A stretch of 64,000 bases of DNA from Vanrija pseudolonga (taxonomy: Eukaryota > Basidiomycota > Tremellomycetes > Trichosporonales > Trichosporonaceae). A model generated the notes under the pieces. That model ran no database searches. It saw only the letters and a list, made by a program, of their open reading frames with translations, and was not told where the DNA came from. The stretch lies in NCBI RefSeq assembly GCF_020906515.1, contig NC_085850.1, positions 4,216,001 through 4,280,000 of the forward strand, read 5' to 3'. Below are positions 54,864-64,000 of the stretch, piece by piece. Both the position numbers and the translations under genes were made by a program. How positions within the stretch are numbered: position 1 is the stretch's first letter; the number at the start of each line of letters is the position of its first letter.

Positions 54864-55966
54864 ATGGAGTGGCTCTCAAAGACGTGCAACAAGGCCTGGA
54901 GCTCCGGCACGCTGGACTTTACGAGCGCGCAGGAGACCAAGAAGGCGCAGTACGACCTGCTCAAGCGGCACATGGGGGTAAGCCGTGCTCCTGCTGCCTG
55001 CTGGGCAAGCTGACCCGCCCCAGCTCGCAGTCCGCGGATGCCTCGCCGACTCCCTCGTCATGTCCGACCCCCAGCTGGCGACCTTCCTCCGCTTCGTCGA
55101 GCAGTGGGACCTCGCAGACCACGCGTACACCGAGCTCGAGGACGCGCGCCTCCGGAGGATCTACAACGACTTCACGTGCGAGGTCAACCACTTCCTCCAG
55201 CGCCGTGGGGGCGCGGCGAGGCTCATGGCCAGGCAGATTAGGGGGTATTACTCGCTCGACGAGAATGGTGAGTCGGTTGTCGTGGGGGCTGGTGGTGGGT
55301 AGCGGGCGGGCGTCGGCGTCATCCCTCGGGAGTGATCAACGGGCCGCGGCGAGGGCCCTGGTGTGCGGCCCAGCACCAGTCCACCAGCTCACATACACTC
55401 CCCGAACGTTCACTCACACCGCAGTCGACATCGTCACGCCTGGCCTGGACGCCGAAGCCGTCCTGAAAGAGCTCGCGGCCTCGACCGAGGCCGAGATCCG
55501 GCGCCTCTCTCCACCAGCAACCCTCCCCGCCGAGGCGCTCGCCGACCCGATCCCACTGCCCGCCAGCGCGCGGCAGTGCATCACGCACGCCAACGTCGTC
55601 ATCGACGCGGTATCCAAGGCCGACTCGGAAGGCCTCCTGCACCGCGGGCGCCTGTTCCCGTCCGCGGGGCTCGTCGGCGCGCCGACGCACGCGCAGGTAA
55701 AGTACGAAGTGACCGAGTTCTACCGCCTCAAGGAGGGCAAGGACGGCGCAGTGTTGGGTTTTGTGGGGCAGGAGCGCAGCAACGGCGTGCACTCTAGCCT
55801 CGCGGGGCTGGCCGCTTGGCGCAAGTGTAACCGCCGCGGAGGAGGCAAGCCCGCCGTGAGGAGAACAAGCGCCGACAGCGCGGGGTCGAGTGCCGGCTCG
55901 GAAGTCGACACGAGCTTCGTGTCATCTGTCGCGTCGAGCGCCGACAGCGACGGCGAGACGGCGTAG
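54864..55966 (+). CDS. GGxARLMAR-family protein A (tandem paralogue)
   Basis: Exons 54864-54977, 55024-55267 and 55425-55966 give 299 residues. The middle part has LRRIYNDFTCEVNHFLQRRG and GAARLMARQIRGYYSLDENG; later HANVVIDAVSKADSEGLLHR and RLFPSAG, then HSSLAGLAAWRKCNRR, and a Ser/Asp-rich tail. Predicted mostly helical, with no signal peptide or membrane helix. It aligns along its length with the next gene, and the middle exon of both is exactly 244 nt with the same phases (0 before, 1 after), proving common origin. No known domain is recognised. Probably cytosolic or nuclear; function unknown. Confidence 0.82.
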
Positions 55967-56479
55967 AGGGGTTAGTTGTAGGCGATGGCCAGGCGCCAGC
56001 TGTGTAAGACTATGGACAGTCAGTGCGTGTAGACGGACACGGCCGCCGGGGTGCGACTGATTGCGCTGATTACTTACCCTCACCCACGCACACACACACG
56101 TTCTGATCGCGCTCACGGTCTGAATTCGCGCGCACGCGCCGCATAATACTGCTTCGCCGGCCCGAGCTGCTCAAGCAAGCATCGAGCGTGCACCGCGTGA
56201 CTGTGTCGAGCATCAGCGTGCACCGCCTGACAAGGTCATCGCATCTGCTCGCTCGCTCGCTCGCCTGCTCACGTCTGATCCGCTCCACTCGCCGTTTCAT
56301 ACGCGTTTGAGGGAGGCGCTGCTGCTGCTGCAAGGTTCAAAGGTGTGCGCGTAGCCACTCACTTGTCGTTGGCCGTCGATAACAACACTGTGGGCGTCAT
56401 AAAGCGACGCCTTCGCCACCACGACCACGACCACGACCTCACCCGCCCACCGCCGCCCACCCCCTCCCTCGCCACCGCC
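55967..56479. other. Intergenic region with a short direct repeat
   Basis: About 510 bases between the two paralogues. AGCGTGCACCGC(G/C)TGAC occurs at 56185-56201 and again at 56215-56231, a 30-bp period. A GCTC microsatellite follows near 56246-56264. No gene is seen. Confidence 0.55.
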
Positions 56480-57591
56480 ATGTCCCACACCCACCGCCAG
56501 TCCAACGCCTCGGCGGTCTCCAACGCGCCGACGGAAGCGCGGAGCATCACCGACTGGCTGCAGGACCGGCAGTCGTTCCGCGAGTGGTTCAAGCAGCAGC
56601 ATATCGTCAAGCACCTGTTCCGGAAGTGGGACGAGATGCGGTACCGGCGCAAGGTGTTCTCGGACGCTGATTTTGGCGCGAGGGAGTTTGGTAATGTTTG
56701 GCGGCAGTTGCTTGTGCGTGTCGCCTCCTGCCAGACTGTCGGCTCGTAGCTAGCTGACATGGCGTGTCATGTAGACCGACTCGAAAGCCGTCCGCTCCGA
56801 CCCAATCATCTCTGCCGACCACCAAGTCTCCCTCGTCCTCGGGCTGATCGACGCGTGGGAGAACGGAAACTACGAGTTCAACGACAAGAACATGTCGCGC
56901 CTCATGCGGCTGTACAATGAGTTTGTGGATTCCGTGCAGAGCTTTGCGCTCGACGCGGGCGGCGGCGCGCGGTTGATGGCGCGGGATATTCGGCTCGTGT
57001 ATAACCTGCCGCCTGATGGTGAGTGGGGTGTGGGTGCGGGGTGTCCAGGCCGGCGGTCTGAGATGGAGGTGACGGCGGCTTGAACTCGACACTTGCCCTA
57101 GCTCCCACACCTGTGGCACCACGCAGCTGACGCCACGCCCACCCCCAGCCCCCATCGTCTCCGCGGGCGGCTCCGCCGAACGCAAAGTAATGGCCTCGCT
57201 CTACCGCAAGCGGCACGAACGCGTAACCAAGGCCCTGGCGACGAGCTACGCGTACCGGCGGCGCGAGGAGCTGACGCTCGAGACGCACATTCCCGACTTT
57301 CTCGCGTTCGGGCACCTGCTCGACCTCGTCAGCGTCGTCGAGCAGGCCGACATCGAGGGGGTGCTCGACCCCGTCGCGCTGTTCCCCCCGGGATGCTTCT
57401 TCCCCAACCATTACTATGTGCGCGCCAACCTGCACTCGTGGATCGATAACAAGCATGATGTCGGCTACACGGGGTTGATGGAGCTCTCGGCGTGGCGGGA
57501 CACGCTGGAGCGGCCGGACGAGGGGCGCACGCCTCATCGCCGTGGGAGTAGTGTTGGGTCCCGGAGCGCGGCATCGGCGTCGTTTTCGTAG
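56480..57591 (+). CDS. GGxARLMAR-family protein B (tandem paralogue)
   Basis: Exons 56480-56713, 56775-57018 and 57149-57591 give 306 residues. It has a longer N end than its neighbour (ITDWLQDRQSFREWFKQQHI, then VKHLFRKWDEMRYRRKVF). The shared core reads MSRLMRLYNEFVDSVQSFAL, then GGGARLMARDIRLVYNLPPD; then LLDLVSVVEQADIEGVLDPV and ALFPPG, GYTGLMELSAWRDTLE and a Ser/Arg tail. Intron positions, phases and the 244-nt middle exon equal those of the gene at 54864-55966. It is mainly helical with charged faces, suggesting protein-protein contact rather than catalysis. Family unrecognised. Confidence 0.82.
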
Positions 57592-57847
57592 GCTGGTTTT
57601 GTTGTGGTAGATTGATTAATGTGCGTGTTGTTTCGTCAGACGGCGTAAGAGGAGACTCGACGTGGGAGCGCACATGAGCCATCGTTGAACGTATCCCAAA
57701 TGTCCATCAGTTGTAAAAGCAACCCACTCATAACAACCACATGACGCTCTATCAACATCTCGCCCATGATCTTGCCCCTCTCCTCTCCCATGATCTTCCC
57801 CTCTCGCTCATAACGCCCCTCATGACAATGCGATCTCACCAACCAAA

Positions 57848-59525
57848 CTAATAACGCCCAGGCGGCGGCAGCCGCGGCACAGGTGGCGCGTCCCGCGGCA
57901 CGGTGAACGCGTCCTCGTGGTCGTCGTCGTCAGGCCGCAGAGGACGGTACACCGACTTGAGGCGGTTGAGCCCCGTACCCTCCGGCAACTGGCTGAGACG
58001 CTTGTGCCTGTCTCTCCGGCGGAAGTGCATCAGGCCAAAGCGGGACAGGAGAGCGAGGATGAGTAACGCGACGACGAGGATGCCGACCTGGGTGTGTCAG
58101 TGCCGCCATGCGCAGCCCACTCACGCCAATGCCAATCCACATGCCCGCCTTGGCTGAGATGTGGATGCCGCCGCTGCCAGCCGTCGGCTTACTCCGCCAC
58201 GAGGCGACGGACGTCGCCACGTCGGTCGCGTTGACGCTCGGGAAGTTACTGGGAATCAGCGCTGCTCGCTTGAACCCCGCACACTCACTCGGCCAGCCGG
58301 AAGTTGACGCTCGACAGCGCAACCTTGCCCCCGTCAGGCGAGGTCAAGTTGAGCGTGTACTGCTGCGTCGGGTCGATGCTAGCGTACCATAGCGTCGTGG
58401 GCGGGTGCACCGTCTCGCGCCACCCCTGTCTCGTGTAGTTTGCCTCGCCCGACAGTGCAGGCAGGGACAGGTTGAAGCTGTACTTGCCCAGGTCGGGCCC
58501 GAGGGGCGCCTTGAGCTCGATAAACGTCGTGTTGACGGGTACACGCATCGACAGCACAGCATTGGGGTCGTTGGTCAGGACTGTGCCGGCCTGGTCGTCT
58601 GCGCTAGTTAGCCGGGCCGGTGGGCACGAGCGATAAGGAGTGTGGAGTGTCGGGCTGAGCGGCGTGTTCGTGCGGTGTGCGCGGCACGGCGGCGGTGATC
58701 ACCGATCACCGCCGTGTCTCACGATCGTAGCTCGCTCGAGTCTAGCCTGCACTCCATCACACTCACCCGTGAACCAGTTGCCCTGCCGCGCATCATAGTA
58801 CTCGTTCAGCGTCCCGTTACTGGTCAACGCGCCAATGTCCACCTCTGTCAACTGGTCGTCGGCTGTCGATCTGTCCGCCAGTCAGCCGTCATGTCCCACG
58901 CCACACCCACTCACCCCCACGCGTAGACGCTTGTCGTGATTTCGGCGTACGCAATAACGAGCTTGGAGTAGTACAGGCCCAGCGCTAGCGTGTGGCCCTG
59001 GAACGGCTGGGAGTCGGTAGCGAATATGACATTGCTTGAGCCCGAAAAGTCGCGGCACAGGAAGCGGCCGGTGTACTCGCTGCCGTCGAACCAGGCGTTG
59101 AGCTGCGTGTCGTTCTTGCAGTAGCCGTACAGCTTGACGCCGGTGCCGTAGAAGCTCAGCGTGAGGTTGCCGGGCGTCTTGACGCCCTTGGGGTTGGCCT
59201 GGTCGGCGAACACGACGCTGTCGGCATAGTCGCCCAGCACGCCCTGCGCGTACGAGGGCACGCCGCCAATCTCCCACGTCGTCGTCGTGTTGCCCGGCTG
59301 GACTTTTGGCGCGCCGGGGTCGAAGAGGTTATTTGGGCCGTAGGCAAACTGCGGCCCGTACGCCGGCACCGTGATAGTGTGCGAGGTGAAGCTTGGCGCG
59401 CGGCGCGGAAGCGGATGTGGGGCAGGCGTGATGGTCGCGCGTGGTGGGGCGGCGGTCGCTGCCACCCCTGTGGAGGTGGCGAGCAGGGCAGCGGCGGCGG
59501 CGGCGGCGGCGAGGACGAGGCGCAT
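57848..59525 (-). CDS. Type I membrane protein with beta-rich ectodomain
   Basis: Five minus-strand exons (58915-59525, 58767-58870, 58289-58598, 58125-58248, 57848-58087) give 462 residues. A signal peptide with an Ala run (MRLVLAAAAAAAALLA) leads to an ectodomain with many NxS/T sites and strand-rich sequence (LTLSFYGTGVKLYGYCKNDT, then TTFIELKAPLGPDLGKYSFN). A Ser/Gly linker precedes one membrane helix (GMWIGIGVGILVVALLILAL) and a basic, then acidic cytosolic tail (FRRRDRHKRLSQ, PLRPDDDDHEDAF). This plan is common among basidiomycete surface proteins of unknown role. A 10-bp perfect hairpin lies in its second intron (58690-58714). Confidence 0.83.
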
Positions 59526-60781
59526 GGTGGTGCGTGTGTGCTGTTTGGCCGACGAGGCGGCTGCTTTGTGTGGGTTTGGGCTTTGCAGTCGATGCGGCGC
59601 GTCGTGTTAATGATGTGGGGGTTGAAGAGGAGTGTGTGCGCTGAGTGCTGTGCGTCGTCGAGCGCTGGGCTTGCTGCTGCGTGCTGCTGCACTGGTTAGT
59701 CGTGAGTTGAGTGAGAAGAAGAAGTCAAAGGTGTCGAGTGAGATACAGATCTCTTTGTTGTGTGCACAGTGCACAGCTGCAACATGCCATGGCATGCTGC
59801 TCGAGGTGCGTGCACGCCACCACCACCACCACAGCAACGACGCCGCTCAGACCGCCCCACCGCACGCCGCATCACGCCGCCGCCGCCGCCGCCAACGCCA
59901 TTCTGCACAGCTGGTGCAACCGTGTCGCACTGCCCGCCTGCTGCTGCGTCGCAACGACACGCCGAATGCACCGCAACGCCGCAGTGGACATTGTACACAG
60001 CCCAGCCCACCTTGCCGTTCGTTTCTCGGGTCGCACCATGCAAGGCAAGCATAAGGGCTATAAAGGCGCGGGAATGACAACAGCCGCGGCGGAGGAGTGG
60101 GGTGGGGCAAAGTGGGCCACTATGGCGGAATGTGCCGGGGCGGTGCGCTTGGACCCCGACTTGGCACTGCCGCGCTATGCTATGCGGTGCTCGCTGGTCG
60201 TCGCCGCACTCGCGCTCACCATCAGCAAGGTATATTATGCCACGATGTGTCGTCGTCGACGTCCACTTCTTCTTGACGACCGTGCTTGCTTTGCACACTG
60301 ATGATGATGGCGGAAAGCAAAAGCGAGGTACCCGCCAGCGGAGCGGATGGCGCGTCCACATTCCCACTGACGTGACGACGAGATCTCTGAACGGGGTATG
60401 ACAAGATCCCCGCAGCGTGAGCTCACTGGCTCTGAGCCCCACATCATGACCACCTCGTGACCATGCTGGAGGTCGTCGTCGTCCCCTACCGCTGCCCCAC
60501 TGCTCCCTCCAGCCCTCATCCTCCTCCCCATCTCGCCTCGCCTCCACCCAGTAAACGGCTCGGGCCCAAAGTGGATGTGCCTGAGAAACGCGGGGCTCCA
60601 AAGTCAATAATCTCGCATTGACGCGTTTTGAACTTTCGTCGCGGCGGCCCATCTCACTTCGAACTTCTTCTTCTTCATCTCTCCCTTCTCTGTTCTCGTT
60701 TGTCTCTCTTCTCGGCTCTCCTAATACTCTCCCCCTCAGCCTTAAGTCTCTACCAACGGGGGACTCTTACGCTACCTCAAA
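59526..60781. other. Divergent intergenic region, possible short frame inside
   Basis: About 1.26 kb between divergent starts. CAC/CCG trinucleotide-rich DNA gives long but unconvincing frames on both strands. A TATAAA at about 60058-60063 precedes a short plus-strand frame from 60121 (MAECAGAVRLDPDLALPRYA, then a hydrophobic stretch LVVAALALTI) that could encode a small membrane peptide. The last 150 bases are C/T-rich, the leader of the next gene. Confidence 0.4.
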
Positions 60782-62791
60782 ATGTGGTCTTCATCCCACA
60801 CGCAGCGGCTGCCCATCGGCTCCCCGCCCTTCCACCTTCCCTTCCTCAACAACCTGCACGCCCACCTTCTTTCCGCTGCCCCCCAGCCCACAACGGCGCT
60901 CGACTACATCATCTGGGTGGCCCTCCCGCACGCCTTCTCTTTTCCGCAGGCGTACCTCTTGACGGCCCCGCGCGCCGACAAGCCATGGAACCGCGCCGCG
61001 CGCTTCGTCCTCGGCGTCCTCGGCGTCGCGGCCGTGATCAACAGCCTCCTGTCATACCGCCTACATGGTAAGTTTTCAGTCGACGTGGAACCAACCGCCC
61101 GGGGAAGTAAGAAGCCCCGTTCTGCCGTCGCACTCGTACGAGCCGCCGCGAGCGCAGCACGGCGCGCCGAGCACACGCACGGGCCCTCTCGATGTCCCTG
61201 GGCGCGCCGGCCCTGTGCGGAGTGAGAAGAGGAAGGTACAGTGGCGGCGTGTGGCTTGGCATGTTGTGGGCTATGGGGAGTTGTGGACGCCGAGTGGGGA
61301 GGTGTCGGTGTTTCGCATGGGACACGAGTTGAGATCATGACATTGCTAGGGAGAGTGATGAGCAGGCGCGCGCGCGGGCAGGCCTGTTTGCGCGTTGAGA
61401 CGCGTCCGCGAGCCTCACCCAGCTCACACGCCCAGACCCCAAGTCCCAGATGCTCAACTACCTCAAAACCTTTGCCGACATCTTTGTCGTCTTCACCTAT
61501 GTCGAGGGCGCGCTCCTCAAGCACACAGTCGTGGACCCATACACCCAGCGAAGGGCGTACGACCGGCCCCGATCGCACCTGGGCGCGACGATCAACTTCT
61601 TGCTCGAGAAGCGCTTCATCGGCTTTGGCTCAATTGGCATCGACCAGACGTCTGGACGACCAAACTCGGGCCGCGGGCCCAAGGTCGTCTGGTCAGCTGG
61701 TCGCAGCCCGCGCAGCCGTCGTGGTCGCGGCCGCGGCGGACGCAAGAGCTCCCCGCCATCGTCCGTGTCCAACATTGAGGCCGTGCTCGCCAACGGCCAG
61801 ATCACGCCGCCCCGCACACCTGTCGAGTCGGAGATCGAGGTCCCCCGACACCTCCAGCACCTCGTCCGCGTGCCGATCATCCGCAGGCATGCGCGCTACC
61901 GCAACACGGCGATCCTCCGCCACGCCCTCCTGACAGCAGGGAACTTTGCGTCCCTCGGCATTATTCTCGGCCTCGCGAGGCAGTACAACGGCCCGATCCT
62001 GTCCTGGACAGACATTGGCGGCATCCTCCCCGGTGCGACGCTCAACTCTGCGCTCGTCGCCAACTTGATCGTCTCGGTCGCCCTCCTCGTCGCTCAGATT
62101 GCGGCGCTCCCCGCGGCAGCCGTCGTCCTCCTCTCCACCTTCTACCACCTCGCTGCGCTTGTCACAATCGGAACTGGCACGCTCGAGACGGAGAGCTGGG
62201 ACATTGACCTGTTTGGCAAGCCCTGGGCGCCGACGAGTGTACTCGATTTCTGGGGTCGCCAGTGGCACCAGGTGTTGCGCGTGAGCTAGCGAGCTTATCG
62301 AACCAAAGCTGACACTGCAGCACCAGTTTGTTTCCATCGCATGCCTCGTCCTCGGCCTCTTTGGCCCTATTCTCGCACCATTCCCCGATGTAAGCGATGA
62401 CCTGGCCCCGACTGCCACGCTCTCGCTCGTCTTCACATCCTTTGTCGTCTCGGGCGCACTGCACGCCATCGCCAGCGTCACGTCGTACCCTCCGCCCGAG
62501 CCATCAAAGCTGCTCCTCGCGCTCACGCTGAATGGTGCTGCCGCGGTGCTCGAGATCCACTTCAAGCGCGTGACGGGCAAGAAGATCGGCGGCCTGCTTG
62601 GCCGGCTATGGGCTGCCGCCGTGCTCCTGTCCGCGGGCAAGCTCATGGCGGACGCGTATGTCGCGGTCGACTGGGCCAACCAGTATCTATGGGAGCTGGC
62701 GTATCCTGTCGGTGGAGCTACCGACGTCGTCGCACGGACCGTGCTTGACGCCCTCGGCGCCGCCGCGGGAAGGTTTACGACTGTTGCGTGA
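60782..62791 (+). CDS. Wax-synthase-like membrane-bound O-acyltransferase
   Basis: Exons 60782-61067, 61436-62280 and 62321-62791 give 533 residues. The 368-nt first intron is the longest I find in the window. Several membrane helices are predicted (LDYIIWVALPHAFSFPQAYL, LVANLIVSVALLVAQIAALP and others). The key signature is VLDFWGRQWHQVLRHQF followed by FVVSGALHAIASV, the pattern of the wax synthase/MBOAT_2 group, whose conserved His in SGxLH is thought catalytic. Such proteins esterify an acyl group to an alcohol in the ER membrane; fungal relatives also modify secondary metabolites. A basic loop (SPRSRRGRGRGGRKSSP) interrupts the N half and is an insertion relative to the family. The substrate is unknown. 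Confidence 0.8.
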
Positions 62792-62949
62792 GTCCACGCC
62801 AGATAGTCACTGGGCACTGTGAATAGACATAGAGGTAGATGTGATTAATGCCGAGCGCGGGGTGGCGGGTGCGCTGGTCAGTGGTCAGTCCGCTTCGGAG
62901 AGTCTGTCACGCGACAGCTGACAGCAATACACTACATCCTGGCCCGAAC

Positions 62950-63676
62950 TCAAACAGCCACCTCCTTGAGCTCCTCCGGCGTCTCAGCCTTGAGCGCCTT
63001 GAATCCGCCCTCGAGGACATAAGCCTTGGACGTGGTGATGCCCTGCGCGTCGAGGTAGTCCTGGTACCAGCCCGCCGTGCGCTCGCCGCGCGAGCCGGCC
63101 TTGCACGAGTTACAGTGGAAGATGACCTGGGGGATGCTGCGGGGGTTAGCGAGCTCCGAGTCTGCATGGCGAGGGGCGAGGGCGGGGTTCAACTCCGAGG
63201 GTTGCTTGCTCAGACGCTGTTGGCGCTGGAGCTACCGACTGACGCGTCCCCCGTTTGCGCCCTCGCGCCTCGCCTACACACACCCGCTCACTTTTGCAGA
63301 AGCGGCCCGACGACCGGCAGCGTCTGGTACAGCGTATGCGCGGGGAGGTTGATCGCGGCGTGGTGGATGAAGTTTGATCCGGGGTCCTGCGTGTGTGTGT
63401 CAGCGGGAGAGCGGCCACCACATTCCTCTGCCCCTCCTCTATCCAACCGCCTCCGCCTCTCGCACCAGCAAGACATGGCCACCAACTCACGTCAAAGTCG
63501 GCGCGGCGCGCATCGACGACGATAAACTCCGTCCCGGCCTTCTTCGTCTTCGCGAGCTCGCGCAGCTCGGTGACGGTGATCTGCGGCGGGGCGCTCTTGG
63601 GCTTGGGGAGCGCGGCGTGCCAGGGGGCCTTGGTCGTCATGGTTCGGGCTGTTGTGCGGGTGAGCAGTCGGAGCAT
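62950..63676 (-). CDS. Rhodanese-fold protein (sulfurtransferase or Cdc25/Acr2-like)
   Basis: Minus-strand exons 63491-63676, 63292-63386 and 62950-63136 give 155 residues. Starting at 63676 gives a basic, hydroxylated N end (MLRLLTRTTARTMTTKAP) suited to mitochondrial import; a second in-frame ATG at 63640 would give a cytosolic form. The fold shows ITVTELRELAKTKKAGTEFI, then VVDARRADF, INLPAHTL, and the active loop IFHCNSCKAGSRGERTAGWY with Cys 102, Cys 105 and Arg 110. C-x4-R from Cys 105 is the rhodanese spacing. The HC start and the GWYQDYL end recall fungal Acr2/Ych1-like phosphatases and arsenate reductases. So either sulfur transfer or phosphatase/reductase activity is possible. Confidence 0.82.
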
Positions 63677-64000
63677 GCAATGGAAGAGAAGAAGAAGAAG
63701 GAAGAGGAGGGGGTGGATGGAAGTAGGTGGTGGTCGCTGGGCCAATTTGATGATGACGATATGCTGGCCGCGGGAACATCAAAACGGAAAGATCCGGGCG
63801 TGGCGGCTTGTTTGTTGAGAGGAGAAGTTTGCGACCATGCGCGAGGCGGCCACTCCACGATGTCTGCTTGCTTCTGGGAGGACTGCCTACGATGATGTAT
63901 GGAGCTGCTGCATATGGATGGAGAAGGGATGCCGGACTCATGACCCCGCCGCATGTTGCCTCGCCACACTTTCCTCCAGTGCTTCGACGCTCGGGCACAA
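63677..64000. other. Upstream region of the rhodanese gene to the window edge
   Basis: The last 324 bases. A (GAAGAA)n purine run at 63688-63710 lies close to the start of the rhodanese gene. No gene is supported here. Confidence 0.5.

Noticed and set aside
59696-60652. A 318-codon minus-strand frame overlapping a plus-strand frame
   Set aside because: Both are by-products of CAC/CGG trinucleotide-rich DNA; neither has protein-like composition over its length.
1-64000. tRNA and rRNA genes
   Set aside because: No sequence with both A-box and B-box spacing or conserved rRNA blocks was found by eye; a tRNAscan-type search would be decisive.
1-64000. Transposons or virus-like elements
   Set aside because: No transposase, reverse transcriptase or integrase motifs, long terminal repeats or paired inverted repeats with target duplications were seen. 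A repeat search over the whole genome could still find short relics.

Overview
The window reads as chromosomal DNA of a GC-rich basidiomycete yeast, most likely a tremellomycete close to Trichosporonales. This is inferred from gene style, not from a database match. Genes are interrupted by many very short introns (mostly 35-60 nt) with GTGAGT, GTGGGT or GTAAGT donors and a CTGAC or CTAAC branch site a few bases before the acceptor. Codon third positions are strongly G/C. I found no rRNA or tRNA genes, no CRISPR and no recognisable transposon or virus-like element. All exon joins below were worked out by eye from splice signals and frame continuity.

Layout. 1-13.3 kb: the 3' end of a GNAT acetyltransferase, a Zn2Cys6 transcription factor, a serine beta-lactamase-fold esterase, a secreted GH31 alpha-glucosidase and a two-pass membrane protein with a repeated cytosolic motif. 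14.4-15.7 kb: a secreted pepsin-type protease, followed by 2.3 kb that may hold a decayed gene. 18.0-30.6 kb: seven consecutive plus-strand orphan genes. 33-42.5 kb: an MFS transporter, the Golgi tether subunit COG4, a long coiled-coil protein, and a divergent Ssr4-like chromatin-remodeller subunit. 42.9-50.9 kb: amidase, monocarboxylate-type transporter, short-chain dehydrogenase and aldehyde dehydrogenase, which look like a catabolic group. 51-64 kb: a secreted cysteine-rich protein, a second esterase related to the first, two tandem paralogues of unknown function, a type I membrane protein, a wax-synthase-like acyltransferase and a rhodanese-fold protein.

Main discovery candidate. The seven orphan genes at 18.0-30.6 kb share a plan. 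Most have a short basic or polar leader and a phase-1 first intron, and the proteins are largely disordered with small helical blocks. Five of them carry the same spaced signature, Gly-Tyr-x-x-Tyr, then 18-26 residues, then Glu-Phe followed by an amphipathic helix. A sixth carries the first half and the seventh only a weak echo. I know of no described family with this signature. It looks like a lineage-specific, fast-diverging tandem gene family.

Other points of interest: the tandem paralogues at 54.9 and 56.5 kb with a GGxARLMAR motif and identical middle-exon length; an array of ATTAGG boxes spaced 11 bp apart in a divergent promoter; a secreted cysteine-rich precursor with a Kex2-like site before its last 11 residues; and a three-fold WVE motif repeat in a membrane protein tail.
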